64,000 nt of DNA, taken from positions 1,674,001 through 1,738,000 of the forward strand of contig CAVPRX010000001.1 of assembly GCA_963708115.1 (NCBI GenBank), read 5' to 3'. Both the position numbers and the translations under genes were made by a program. Source of the stretch: VRUE01 sp963708115. GTDB taxonomy: Bacteria; Actinomycetota; Thermoleophilia; Solirubrobacterales; 70-9. The notes below the pieces were generated by a model that had not been told where the DNA came from, did no database searches, and saw only the letters and a list, made by a program, of their open reading frames with translations. Positions 40,709-49,018 of this stretch are shown here, piece after piece. Position 1 is the first letter of the stretch. Each line of letters starts with the position of its first letter.

Positions 40709-41785
40709 CTACTTCCGCGGGGCGACACCGCCCGGTGGGGGCGGCGGTGCCTTGGGCGGGAACGGGGCGTAGGAGGGGAAGCGGCCGTTGTGGATCTGGT
40801 TGCGCAGCACGCCGAGGCTTACCGGCGAGCTCTGCAGCCGGTAGGAGCTGGTCGAGCCGAAGTCCTGGTAGTAGATGAGCATCTTGGTGCGGCGGTGGTG
40901 GTCGACCCAGGTCATCAGCTTGCGCACGTAGGCGGAGTCGTCGCCTGTGTCGACGCTCCACTCGGTGATCGCGAAAGGCTTGTCGGAGTAGCGTCGGTAG
41001 AGGCCGAAGAGGGCCTTCCAGTCCTGGTTGTCGGCGTAGAAATCGGTCCCCGCCCAGTCGACCCACTTGGAGCCGGGGTAGTAGAAGCGGGGGCGGTTGT
41101 GGGGGACCGTCGGCGAGCCCGCCGGCAGCGGGCTCCAGATCATTTCGACCGGCGCCTTGGGTAGGCCGGCGACGTCGCTCTGCAGTGGCGGCAGCCCCGC
41201 TTCGTGTAGACGGGCGTCGATCTGCTCGCGCTTGCCACCGCCGTGGACGATCACGTAGATGCGGCGGAAGGCGAGCTTGTACCAGCGGGTGCTGTGGGCG
41301 GCGTCGCGGGGCTTGCCCGCGCAGTCGTAGGCGGCGTAGACGTTGAGGCAGCGGTTGGGCTCGCCCAGCGGCCGGATGTAGGCCCGCATCTTCTTCGCCC
41401 AGAAGAGCTTGTTGAGGCGGATCAGGTAGTCGTCACCGCCGCCGCTGGCGATCCCGCGCGGGGTGATGATCTCGTGGCCGTCGCCGTTGTCGGCGGTGGT
41501 GATGTGTAGCACCGGCCGTGCCTGCGCCGCCTGCCAGCGTTCGATCGAGTCGGGGAAGTCCGAGCCCCAGGTGCGGAAGGACTCGATCAGCGCCGGGTGC
41601 TTGTGCAGGGCGCTGGAGAACTGGCCGAAGTCGGCGCTGTCGCCAGTGTCGCTGAGCCCGAAGAAGACGTTTTTGCCGTTGGGCACCAACGAGCCGGCGC
41701 CGGCCGGCGCGGCGAAAAGCAGGCAGAGCGCGGCCACGACGCAGAGCGCGCCGACCATTCTCGCCCTGTGCCGAAAGCGGTTCAT
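40709..41785 (-). CDS. Secreted glycoside-hydrolase-like protein (GH26-like)
   Basis: 358 aa from ATG 41785. The signal peptide ends near 'LLFAAPAGA'. The mature part reads as a TIM barrel: 'FFGLSDTGDSADFGQFSSAL', 'FRTWGSDFP', 'ITPRGIASGGGDDYLIRL', 'AYIRPLGEPN' (acid/base region), and 'FAITEWSVDTGD' with the likely nucleophile Glu. This layout resembles GH26 mannanase-like barrels. A Pro-rich C-terminal tail ends 'PPPPGGVAPRK'. Expected to cut a polysaccharide outside the cell. The family assignment is by motif and moderately sure. Confidence 0.65.
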   Translation of the reverse strand: MNRFRHRARMVGALCVVAALCLLFAAPAGAGSLVPNGKNVFFGLSDTGDSADFGQFSSALHKHPALIESFRTWGSDFPDSIERWQAAQARPVLHITTADNGDGHEIITPRGIASGGGDDYLIRLNKLFWAKKMRAYIRPLGEPNRCLNVYAAYDCAGKPRDAAHSTRWYKLAFRRIYVIVHGGGKREQIDARLHEAGLPPLQSDVAGLPKAPVEMIWSPLPAGSPTVPHNRPRFYYPGSKWVDWAGTDFYADNQDWKALFGLYRRYSDKPFAITEWSVDTGDDSAYVRKLMTWVDHHRRTKMLIYYQDFGSTSSYRLQSSPVSLGVLRNQIHNGRFPSYAPFPPKAPPPPPGGVAPRK

Positions 41786-41886
41786 CGATCGAGCCGGACA
41801 TAGTGGCAAGCGGTGGCGCCCGGCCGTGAAATTCGCCTGCCGCTTTACTTCAAGGTGACGAAGACCACGAGCCGGAGGACGAACTG

Positions 41887-42123
41887 ATGCCGCTTGACCA
41901 GAGCAAAGTGGGGCAGCACATCGCATCGCAGATGGAAGCGATCGAAGCCGACTACGGAGACGACTGCGAGATCGGCGACATCTGCACGATCGTCGAGATC
42001 CGGGGCCCTCACGGCTCCCACGTGCGGATGCGAAGCACGGCTTCCTCGCCGCACTCGACCCTAGGCCTGCTCAAGCTCGCCGAACAGGTAGCGCTGGCCA
42101 ACTTCGGCCGGGACGACGTCTAG
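41887..42123 (+). CDS. Unknown 78-aa protein
   Basis: A small acidic protein with a GGAGG ribosome site. It has two Cys (about residues 29 and 34), a strand-rich middle ('ICTIVEIRGPHGSHVRMR') and a C-terminal helix ending 'KLAEQVALANFGRDDV'. The last 19 residues recur as a fragment at 43000-43057. No family recognised. A hairpin overlaps its stop. Confidence 0.5.
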   Translation: MPLDQSKVGQHIASQMEAIEADYGDDCEIGDICTIVEIRGPHGSHVRMRSTASSPHSTLGLLKLAEQVALANFGRDDV

Positions 42124-42147
42124 GTCGGCGCCGATCGGGCCGACCTA
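42121..42147. terminator. Hairpin overlapping two convergent stops
   Basis: Perfect 9-bp arms TAGGTCGGC/GCCGACCTA with a 9-base loop. The left arm starts with the stop of the 78-aa gene and the right arm ends with the stop of the convergent gene, a compact two-way terminator. Confidence 0.65.
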
Positions 42148-42936
42148 GCGCCGGGGTCGGGTTGAGACGAGTCGGATCGTGTAGTGCTCGGTGTAGTGGC
42201 TGCCGCCGCCCGCGCTCGTGTCGACGTCGCTTTCCGCCGAGCGGCGGAGCAGCAGGCCGTCCGAGCGCCGCCGCCATTCCTCGCGCCCCGCGGTTCCCGA
42301 CGAGTCGCCGGCGATCGTGTTCTGCGTCTTGACGTGGATTGCGTCGAAGCTCTCTTTGCCGACGGACACTCTGTCGACCCCGACGATCCGCGATGAGCTG
42401 GATATCGAGGAATCGCCCGCCTTGCAGAAGTTGGAGAAGTGCGCACCGGGTTGCAGGCTCTGTGGCCCGGCCGGGGCATTGCCGTGGCAGCGCAGCGATT
42501 CTTCCTGCCCGAAGCCGAAGAACTCGTGGTATTCGGTCAGCGCCGCGAGCCTCTCGCCGTGCGGTGCGCACGCTTCGACTTCCGTCCAACGCCCGGCCAG
42601 CACCTGCCACCGTTCGCGCGCGCCGCAGCGCCCCGCGCTGAGGGCGATCGTCGAGACCCCTGTGTAGTCGTGGGTGGCGCTGAGAATCGAGCTCTTCGAC
42701 GACTCCGAGCCGCGCGTCGCGTAGCGGTAGACACCGAGCGCTGGTTCTCCCGACCCGCCTCCGCGGCCGCCGGAACCGTCCTTTGCACGGAAGGACCGGA
42801 CGGCTTCGTCGACCGTGGCCTTGGTCGGTTCGTCACGCGGGCGGTTCAGCCAGGCAAACGCCGCGACCGCAACCAGACAAGCGACCGCGAGCAGCGCGAT
42901 CGTGCGCCCCCGTCCCAATCCCCGCAGGAAACCCAC
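42145..42936 (-). CDS. Secreted or membrane-anchored unknown protein
   Basis: 263 aa from GTG 42936; the frame is open to 43005, but those codons overlap the antisense of a gene relic. One N-terminal membrane helix ('IALLAVACLVAVAAFAWL') is followed by a Gly/Ser-rich linker and a Cys-containing outer domain ('GRCGARERWQVLAGRWTEVE', 'YHEFFGFGQEESLRCHG'). No enzyme motif was seen. Beta-rich prediction fits a lipoprotein-like sensor or binding domain, but there is no lipobox. Function unknown. Confidence 0.6.
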   Translation of the reverse strand: MGFLRGLGRGRTIALLAVACLVAVAAFAWLNRPRDEPTKATVDEAVRSFRAKDGSGGRGGGSGEPALGVYRYATRGSESSKSSILSATHDYTGVSTIALSAGRCGARERWQVLAGRWTEVEACAPHGERLAALTEYHEFFGFGQEESLRCHGNAPAGPQSLQPGAHFSNFCKAGDSSISSSSRIVGVDRVSVGKESFDAIHVKTQNTIAGDSSGTAGREEWRRRSDGLLLRRSAESDVDTSAGGGSHYTEHYTIRLVSTRPRR

Positions 42937-42967
42937 CCGTTTATCGTCGCAGCGGCCGCGCTCGGAA

Positions 42968-43057
42968 GTGTTGAGATTCGCTGATGATCGAGTCGGCCTG
43001 CCCAAGCTGGCCGAACAGGCCGCCCTCCCGTCGAACTTTGGTCGAGATGACGTCTAA
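42968..43057 (+). pseudogene. C-terminal relic of the 78-aa gene
   Basis: Thirty codons ending 'GLPKLAEQAALPSNFGRDDV', clearly related to the end of the gene at 41887-42123 ('GLLKLAEQVALANFGRDDV'). The rest of the gene is missing. The DNA also matches in this stretch with several changes, so the duplication is not recent. Confidence 0.6.
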
Positions 43058-43130
43058 AGCCTGCAGTCGGTTTGGCTGAACCGGCTACGGTCGATCCCGA
43101 TGGTCAAAATCGACTAATCGGGAGGGGAAA

Positions 43131-43997
43131 ATGAGTTCAAGATCCGTATCGATCGGGCTGCTTGCCTGCGTTGCGCTGCTGATTCTGCCGGCGGCGGCCT
43201 GGGCGGCGCCGGCAAACGACAACTTCGCCAACGCGAAAGTCGTCTCAGGATCGGGGCTGCGGGAAGGCGTGCCGGCAACGACGAAAGCCGCCACCAAGGA
43301 GGAAGGCGAGCCAGAACACGCGGGCGATCCCGGCGGCGCGTCTGTTTGGTTCGCCTGGACCCCGACCCAGAACGAGGTCGCGGCGATTACTACCTGCGGC
43401 GGCTTCGACACCCTGGTCGGGGTCTACACCGGCACCTCGGTGAACAGCCTGACCGCGGTTGCGAGCAACGACGAAGCTGGGACGGGCCCCGGATGCGGCG
43501 CGCCCAACAGCGACGTCCGTCTCACGGTCACCGCCGGGACGAAATACATGATCGCTGTCGACGGCAAGAGTGGTGCGAGTGGGAGCTTCCTGCTGCGGAT
43601 CTATCAGCCTCCGTCGAACGACGACTTCGCCAAAGCCACTTCGCTGCCGTCGGGAGGAAAAACCACTCCGAGCAACTGGCTGGCGACGAAGGAGCTCGGC
43701 GAGCCCGAACACGCCGGCAACCCCGGTGGTGCATCGGTTTGGTACCGCTGGACCGCGCCGGAAAGCGGCTCGGTCGAAGTGGATACCTGCGGCGCCGAAT
43801 CGGACACGCTGCTCGCCGTCTATCTGGGGACCGAACTCCCCAGCCTCAGCCCCGTAGTCAGCAACGACAACGGGCCGGGAGAATGCGCTCCGGGCAGCGC
43901 GGTGAGCTTCGAAGCCGTGGCGAGCACCGCTTACAAGATCGCCGTCGACGGCGCTGGCGGCGCCGAAGGCTGGTTCAACATCCACCTGACCCCTTAG
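43131..43997 (+). CDS. Secreted protein with two PPC-like beta-sandwich domains
   Basis: 288 aa. The signal peptide ends 'PAAAWA'. Two tandem domains (about 28-160 and 162-288) each start 'NDNFANA' or 'NDDFAKA', contain 'EPEHAG[DN]PGGASVW' and a Cys pair, and end with 'YMIAVDGKSGASGSFLLRI'-type strands. This matches bacterial pre-peptidase C-terminal (PPC)-like domains, usually appended to secreted hydrolases. Here they stand alone, so a binding or matrix role is likely. Overlaps the convergent recQ stop by 4 bp. Confidence 0.78.
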   Translation: MSSRSVSIGLLACVALLILPAAAWAAPANDNFANAKVVSGSGLREGVPATTKAATKEEGEPEHAGDPGGASVWFAWTPTQNEVAAITTCGGFDTLVGVYTGTSVNSLTAVASNDEAGTGPGCGAPNSDVRLTVTAGTKYMIAVDGKSGASGSFLLRIYQPPSNDDFAKATSLPSGGKTTPSNWLATKELGEPEHAGNPGGASVWYRWTAPESGSVEVDTCGAESDTLLAVYLGTELPSLSPVVSNDNGPGECAPGSAVSFEAVASTAYKIAVDGAGGAEGWFNIHLTP

Positions 43998-45574
43998 CGG
44001 TCAGGCCTACCGATGTCCTCGGAGGGCTGGCGGTCGTGGACGATCGCCAGCACTTCGGGGGCGTACTTGGTGACGAAGCTCGGACCGACGCCGCGAATCG
44101 CGAGCAGGGCGTCGTCGTTGGCCGGCCGGGTTGCCGCGATCGCTTCCAGGGTCGAGTTGTGGGCGATCGTGAAGGCGGGCTTGCCGTCGGCGGCCTGCAG
44201 GCGCCAGGCTTTCAACTGCTCGAAGAGGGGAGCGTCGGCGGCGGAGAGGTCGATCGGTGGGGCAGCGGCCTTCTTGGCGCTCGGCTTGCGGCGGATCGCG
44301 ATCGTCTCGGGGTCGGGAAGCCAGCCCTGTGGGTCGCAGACGTCGCAGCAGCGCTCCAGCGGTGCGCCGGCCTGGCTGTCGCCGAAGTGGTCGAGCACGC
44401 TGCGCCGCCGGCAGCGCTCGGAGTAGATGAAGGATTTGATCGTCTGGTAGTCGCGCCAGCCACGCTCGTGGGCGATCGCCAGGTCGGGGTTGCCGGCGCG
44501 CTGCTGGTTGAAGCGGACCAGGCGACCGAGGTCGGCTTTCATCGCCAGCAGCACCGCCTTCGCCGGCAGCCCGTCTCGCCCTCCGCGCCCGGCCTCCTGG
44601 TAGTAGGCCTCGAGGCTGGTCGGGATCGCCATGTGCCAGACCGAGCGCACGTCGGCCTTGTCCACCCCCATGCCGAAGGCGTTGGTGGCGACGATCACCT
44701 CGACCTCGCCGGCCATGAAGCGGGCCTGGGTGCCGGTGCGATCCTCGGCCTCCATGCCGGCGTGGTAGCGCAGCGCGCGCAGGCCGGCTTCGCGCAGCGC
44801 CTCCGCCACGTCGTCGGTATCGCGGCGGGTGCCGCAGTAGACGATCGCCGGGCGGTTGGCGGGGTCGGCCAGCCCGGCTTCGAGCAGCGCCATCCGTCGT
44901 GCCTTGGAGCCGGTGCCTTCGAGGCGGACGACGTCGAAAGAGAGGTTGGGCCGGTCGAAGCCCGAGCGGACCTTTAGCGGCTCGCGCATCTCGAAGCGCG
45001 CGGCGATCTCGCGCGCGACCGCCTCGGTCGCCGTCGCCGTGCAGGCCATCACGGTCGGTCGCCCGAGCCGCTGCGCGATCTCGGGCAGCCGCAGGTAGTC
45101 GGGGCGAAAGTCGTGTCCCCACTCCGACACGCAGTGCGCCTCGTCGACCGCGAGCAGGTCGATCCGCCGCTGTTCGATCGCGCCCAGGAAGACGTTCGAG
45201 CCGAAGCGCTCCGGCGAGCAGTAGACGATTCGTGCTTCTCCGTTGCGGACCTGGGCCAGGGCCTCACGGGCCCTCTCGTCGCTCATCCCCGAAGAGATCA
45301 TCGCCACCGGGTGCCCGGCCGCGGTGAGGCGCTTCCACTGGTCGTTCATCAGTGCGATCAGCGGACTGACCACGATCGTCAGGTCCTCGGTAGCGAGCCC
45401 GGGCAGCTGGTAGCAGAGGCTCTTGCCACCGCCGGTGGGCATCACGATCAAGGAGTCGCGCCCCCCGAGCGCCGCCTCGACCGCCTCCTTCTGTCCCGGC
45501 CGCCACGAGCTGAACCCCAGCTTTCCAAGCAGCCCGTCCGCGCGATCCTCGACTTGCAGCTCGGTCTGAGTCAT
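43994..45574 (-). CDS. recQ: RecQ-type ATP-dependent DNA helicase
   Basis: 526 aa. Helicase motifs in order: 'FRPGQKEA'-type Q motif (as 'WRPGQKEAV'), Walker A 'MPTGGGKS', 'DEAHCVSEWGHDFRPDY' (DEAH and aromatic loop), 'TATA', 'YCGTR' and 'QEAGRGGRDG' (motif VI). Then come the zinc-binding cysteines 'CRRRSVLDHFGD' and 'CCDVCD', no clear winged helix, and an HRDC domain (about 445-515). It unwinds DNA 3' to 5' in recombination and fork repair. Intact with no frameshift. Overlaps the PPC-like gene end. Confidence 0.95.
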   Translation of the reverse strand: MTQTELQVEDRADGLLGKLGFSSWRPGQKEAVEAALGGRDSLIVMPTGGGKSLCYQLPGLATEDLTIVVSPLIALMNDQWKRLTAAGHPVAMISSGMSDERAREALAQVRNGEARIVYCSPERFGSNVFLGAIEQRRIDLLAVDEAHCVSEWGHDFRPDYLRLPEIAQRLGRPTVMACTATATEAVAREIAARFEMREPLKVRSGFDRPNLSFDVVRLEGTGSKARRMALLEAGLADPANRPAIVYCGTRRDTDDVAEALREAGLRALRYHAGMEAEDRTGTQARFMAGEVEVIVATNAFGMGVDKADVRSVWHMAIPTSLEAYYQEAGRGGRDGLPAKAVLLAMKADLGRLVRFNQQRAGNPDLAIAHERGWRDYQTIKSFIYSERCRRRSVLDHFGDSQAGAPLERCCDVCDPQGWLPDPETIAIRRKPSAKKAAAPPIDLSAADAPLFEQLKAWRLQAADGKPAFTIAHNSTLEAIAATRPANDDALLAIRGVGPSFVTKYAPEVLAIVHDRQPSEDIGRPDR

Positions 45575-45691
45575 CAGCCACCCAGGCTATGCGCTCCTGC
45601 GGCGGGTGGCACAGGAGAGAAGAGCGCAAATTGGTTTCGATCCCCACATGGCGGGCATTGGAAGGGTCCGTCTATGTAAAAAGGAGGAGCG

Positions 45692-45967
45692 ATGTCCACC
45701 GTTGCAGTCATCGCCATAGTCATTGGCGCGCTGATCGTTCTTGCGATCGTGGTTTCGGCTGTTCGCCGCGCTCGCAGCCGCCGGCATTTCGCCGAGGTGC
45801 AGGGTGAGGCGCAGCATCAGGACGTGCGCCATCACCGTGAGCGAGCAGAGGACAGCCGCACGGAGGCGGCAATCGCCGAGGAGCGGGCGGAGCGAGCGAA
45901 GGTCGAGGCGGAACTCAACGAGGAGCGCGCCGACCAGCGCGAGCGGGAGCTTGGCAGGAACAACTAG
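45692..45967 (+). CDS. Membrane-anchored coiled-coil protein
   Basis: 91 aa with GGAGG before ATG 45692. An N-terminal membrane helix ('VIAIVIGALIVLAIVVSAV') is followed by a highly charged Glu/Arg/Ala helix of about 60 residues with heptad character. It looks like a short membrane-tethered coiled coil. Followed eight bases later by the basic-repeat gene, likely the same operon. Function unknown. Confidence 0.65.
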   Translation: MSTVAVIAIVIGALIVLAIVVSAVRRARSRRHFAEVQGEAQHQDVRHHRERAEDSRTEAAIAEERAERAKVEAELNEERADQRERELGRNN

Positions 45968-45977
45968 GAGGTAAATG

Positions 45978-46379
45978 ATGGCTCAGACCAAAACCAAATC
46001 CAAAACCAAAGCTTCGTCGAAACGAAGCGCAACCAGCTCGAAGAAACCGAGTTCTTCGCGGAAACGGACGAGCTCGTCGTCGAAAGCGGCACCTACTGAG
46101 GTGATGAGCAACGCGGCCGGCAAAGCCACGACTGCTGCTGGTCACGCAGCGGACAAAGCAAAGATTCCGCTGGTAGCAGGCGGCGCTGCGATCGCCGGAG
46201 CGGCAGGCGGCGCGATGCTCGGCGTCCGCCAAGCACGCCGCAAGAGGAGCGCCGCGGCCCGCATCGGCGATTTCGCCCTGCAGATGCAACGAGCTCGGCA
46301 TACGCCGAACGGCACCAAACAACGCTCCCCAGTGGAGGTGGTCCTCGAGGGCCTCACCTCCAGACGCTCTCGCAGCTAA
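45978..46379 (+). CDS. Lys/Ser-rich basic protein with Gly-rich hydrophobic segment
   Basis: About 133 aa; ATG 45978 is better spaced from AGGAGG than ATG 45975. The first 40 residues are low-complexity Lys/Thr/Ser, like histone-like or spore-type tails. Residues 65-85 are hydrophobic and glycine-rich ('LVAGGAAIAGAAGGAMLG'), possibly a membrane glycine zipper. The end is basic. With the coiled-coil gene it forms a two-gene unit. It may be a membrane-associated, nucleic-acid-binding protein; this is a guess from composition. Confidence 0.55.
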   Translation: MAQTKTKSKTKASSKRSATSSKKPSSSRKRTSSSSKAAPTEVMSNAAGKATTAAGHAADKAKIPLVAGGAAIAGAAGGAMLGVRQARRKRSAAARIGDFALQMQRARHTPNGTKQRSPVEVVLEGLTSRRSRS

Positions 46380-46452
46380 ACCCAAAACACGTGCCGGTCA
46401 GACGCGTCAGCTCCAGGCGCGTCTCCGGCTTGGCGTCCTCCGGCGGGTGGCG

Positions 46453-46504
46453 CGAGGGGAGGGGGTGTTCGGACGGGTGAGTCCGCTAACACCCCCTCCC
46501 CTCG
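46453..46504. terminator. Long perfect hairpin between convergent genes
   Basis: Outer arms of 17 bp (46453-46469 and 46488-46504) pair perfectly; an inner 5-bp stem CGGAC/GTCCG closes a small loop. It lies between the basic-protein gene and efeO, which converge. A two-way terminator is likely. Confidence 0.75.
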
Positions 46505-46549
46505 TGACAGGACCCGCCGCTGAGACCTTCGTCCCTCGGCGGATCCCAC

Positions 46550-47671
46550 CTACCCGCTGACGATCTGCGCCGGCACTTCCGACAGCAGCTCGGCCAGCGC
46601 GTCGATCTGCTGCGCCAGCTTGCGGGTGTCGGCCTGGGTCAGTTCGGTGTAGGAGACGAAGCCCTCGCCGCGCCGGTAGGGCTTCAGCGACGCGTAGACC
46701 TTGGTGAACTGGGCTTCGATTTCCTTGGCCAGCTCGGGGTCCTTTTCGGAGAGCAGTGGCTCGACCGCTTCGAACGCCGCCTCGGCCCCTTCGACGTTGG
46801 CCTCGAAGTCGACCAGGTCGATGTGCGAGTAGCGCTCCTCCTCGCCGGTTATCTTCGAGGCTGAGACCTCGCCGAGCAGCTCGTTGGCGCCGTTGGCGAT
46901 CTGCACCGCCTGCAGATCGACCGTCTTCACCTTGCGCTGCAGCTCTTCGACGTCGGCCTGGAGCTGCTTCGCGACCGGGCTCATCCCGTCGGTCGAGTCG
47001 TCGACCCAGAGCGCTTTCTCGATCACGTGGAAGCCGCTCCATTCCTTCGCGGGCACGTCGTTTTCGCGCGCGTCGATGCGGGGATCGAGGTCGCCGAAGG
47101 ACTCGGCCACCGGCTCGATCCGCTCGTAGGGAATGCGGGCCGTGGCGTAGAGGGCTTTCGCCTTCTCGACGTCGCCCGCCTCAATCGCGGCGACGAACGG
47201 GGCCGTGGCGGAGACCAGCTCAGCGGTGTTTTCCTCCAGGTAGTCGCGGTACTGCGAGATCGCTTCTTCGACCTGCGGGCTGCTCTCGGTCTTGAGCTTG
47301 CCGCTGACGGTCAGCGTCCCCTTCTCTTCGTCGCCACCCGGGCAGTAGAGGGTGTATTCGCCCTGCTCCAGGGTCAGCGAGAAGCTGCCCGTGAGACCGT
47401 CGGAGAGGTTCTCGACCTCGCCGAGGATCGTGTCCCCGTCGAGCACCTCGAGCTCGGTCACCTTGCTGGTGCCGGCGTTTTCCACGTCGAAGGTGATCGG
47501 CCCGGCCGGCGCCTTCGCCGAGTTCGGCACACAGCCGGCGTCGGTCAGCTCGAAGGTCATCGTCTTGGCGCCCTTCGGCGCGTCGCCGCTGGAGCCGCAG
47601 GCGCTTGCGAAGAGAGCGAGAAGGCAGGTGCCGGCGACGAGCAGCACTGCGCGGACGGGAAATCGGTTCAT
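46550..47671 (-). CDS. efeO: EfeO, iron-binding lipoprotein of the EfeUOB system
   Basis: 373 aa with a lipobox-type signal peptide ('LLALFASACGSSG', Cys at about 25). Residues 35-125 form a cupredoxin-like domain ('MTFELTDAGCVP', 'YTLYCPGGDEEKG'). Residues 130-373 are the all-helical M75 domain with 'HVIEKALW' (HxxE metal motif). It binds ferrous or ferric iron and passes it to the EfeU permease with help from EfeB. It is the last gene of efeU-efeB-efeO. Its own iron-box-like palindrome lies 36 bp upstream, so it may have a separate promoter. Confidence 0.93.
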   Translation of the reverse strand: MNRFPVRAVLLVAGTCLLALFASACGSSGDAPKGAKTMTFELTDAGCVPNSAKAPAGPITFDVENAGTSKVTELEVLDGDTILGEVENLSDGLTGSFSLTLEQGEYTLYCPGGDEEKGTLTVSGKLKTESSPQVEEAISQYRDYLEENTAELVSATAPFVAAIEAGDVEKAKALYATARIPYERIEPVAESFGDLDPRIDARENDVPAKEWSGFHVIEKALWVDDSTDGMSPVAKQLQADVEELQRKVKTVDLQAVQIANGANELLGEVSASKITGEEERYSHIDLVDFEANVEGAEAAFEAVEPLLSEKDPELAKEIEAQFTKVYASLKPYRRGEGFVSYTELTQADTRKLAQQIDALAELLSEVPAQIVSG

Positions 47672-47706
47672 CGGGTGAGGCTCCTTGGTCGGTGGTGAAG
47701 ACGAGA

Positions 47707-47722
47707 GTTAGGGGACCCTAAC
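47707..47722. promoter_or_regulatory. Iron-box-like operator upstream of efeO
   Basis: GTTAGGGGACCCTAAC is nearly palindromic (TTAGGG-GA-CCCTAA). It resembles half-sites of the DtxR/IdeR iron box (TTAGGTTAGGCTAACCTAA). Placed between efeB and efeO, it suggests iron-dependent repression of efeO. Inference from family consensus. Confidence 0.6.
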
Positions 47723-47760
47723 AAATACCTACAGAAGTAGTCGGATTAGTGAACGTGCCG

Positions 47761-48999
47761 TCAGCTGAGCAGGGTTTCCCCTACGTAGCCGCCCTGGCGG
47801 GCGCCCCGTGGGACGGCGAAGACGGCGCTGCCGACGTGCTTGATGTACTCGTTGAGCGCGTCGTTGGAGCCGAGCCGGCGCTGGATCGGCACGAACTGGC
47901 GCTGCGGGTCGCGTTGGAAGCAGATGAAGAAGAGGCCGGCTTCGAGCTCGCCGAGGCTCTCGTCGACGCCGTCGGTGAAGGAGTAGCCGCGGCGCAGGAT
48001 GCGCTCGCCGTCGTTGGCGCTGGCGGAGGCGAGGCGGACGTGGGCATCGGTGGGGATCGTCGGTTTGCCGCCGGTTTCGGCCTCGAGGTCGAGCGGGTCG
48101 GACTCCTTTGAGCCACCGAGCGGCGCCCCCTCGTACTTGTCGCGGCCGATCGTCTGCTCCTGGTCTTCCAGCGCCGAGCGGTCCCAGATCTCGAGCAGCA
48201 TGCGAATGCGGCGGCTGACCAGGTAGCTGCCGCCGCGCATCCAGGCAGGGCCCTCGTCGCCGACCCATACGAAGCGCCGCATCGCATCGGTGTCCTCGGC
48301 GCGGATGTTGGCGGTGCCGTCCTTGAAGCCCATCAGGTTGCGCGGCGTGTCTTGGCTGCGGCTGGTGGTCGCGGTGCGGCCGAAACCAAGCTGGGACCAG
48401 CGCATGACCACGGTCCCACGTCCGATCCGGGCCAGGTTGCGAACGGCGTGGAAGGCGACCTGGGGATCGTCGGAGCAGGCCTGGACGCAGAGGTCGCCGC
48501 CGCTTTCCCCCTCGTCGAGCTCGTCGGCCGGGAGAGGTGGGATCGGCTGCAGGGCCACCGGTCGCTTGTGCCGCAGGCCGAACCCGCGTCGTTCGAAGAG
48601 ATTCGGGCCGAAGCCGAAGGTGACGGTGAGGCGGGAGGGGAGCAGCCCCACCGTCTCACCGGTGTCCTCTGGAGGGGCGAGCTCGATGTCGTTGGCGTTG
48701 CCGATCATCTCGCCGGCGGTCATCTCGGCTGCCGCCGACGACCACTCGCGCATCAGCTCGCGCAGGTCGGACCGGCTGCTGCCTTCGACCAGGTCGAAGG
48801 CAGCGAAGTGGAGGCGGTCCTGGGCGGGGGTGTCGATGCCGGCCTGGTGCTCGCCGTAAAAGGCGACCGAGCCGGTGCCGTCGGAGCTTGCCTCCGCGGT
48901 CTCGTGCCCGACCAGGAAGCCGCCGGCTCCGCCGAGCGCGAGGCCGGCCCCGCCGGCTCCGGCTGAGGCCAGCAGCCGGCGACGGGTGATCGGCGTCAT
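47761..48999 (-). CDS. efeB: EfeB, Tat-exported Dyp-type heme peroxidase
   Basis: 412 aa. The N-terminus has a twin-arginine signal ('TRRRLLASAGAGGAGLALGG'). The Dyp signature 'GFKDGTANI' (GxxDG) holds the distal Asp. A further 'FICFQRDPQRQFVPIQRRL' stretch and proximal His region follow the Dyp fold. EfeB oxidises Fe2+ (or extracts iron from heme in some species) so that EfeU can import it. It is followed by efeO and preceded by efeU (19-bp gap). Intact. Confidence 0.93.
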   Translation of the reverse strand: MTPITRRRLLASAGAGGAGLALGGAGGFLVGHETAEASSDGTGSVAFYGEHQAGIDTPAQDRLHFAAFDLVEGSSRSDLRELMREWSSAAAEMTAGEMIGNANDIELAPPEDTGETVGLLPSRLTVTFGFGPNLFERRGFGLRHKRPVALQPIPPLPADELDEGESGGDLCVQACSDDPQVAFHAVRNLARIGRGTVVMRWSQLGFGRTATTSRSQDTPRNLMGFKDGTANIRAEDTDAMRRFVWVGDEGPAWMRGGSYLVSRRIRMLLEIWDRSALEDQEQTIGRDKYEGAPLGGSKESDPLDLEAETGGKPTIPTDAHVRLASASANDGERILRRGYSFTDGVDESLGELEAGLFFICFQRDPQRQFVPIQRRLGSNDALNEYIKHVGSAVFAVPRGARQGGYVGETLLS

Positions 49000-49018
49000 T
49001 GTGGCGCGGAGGCGGGTC

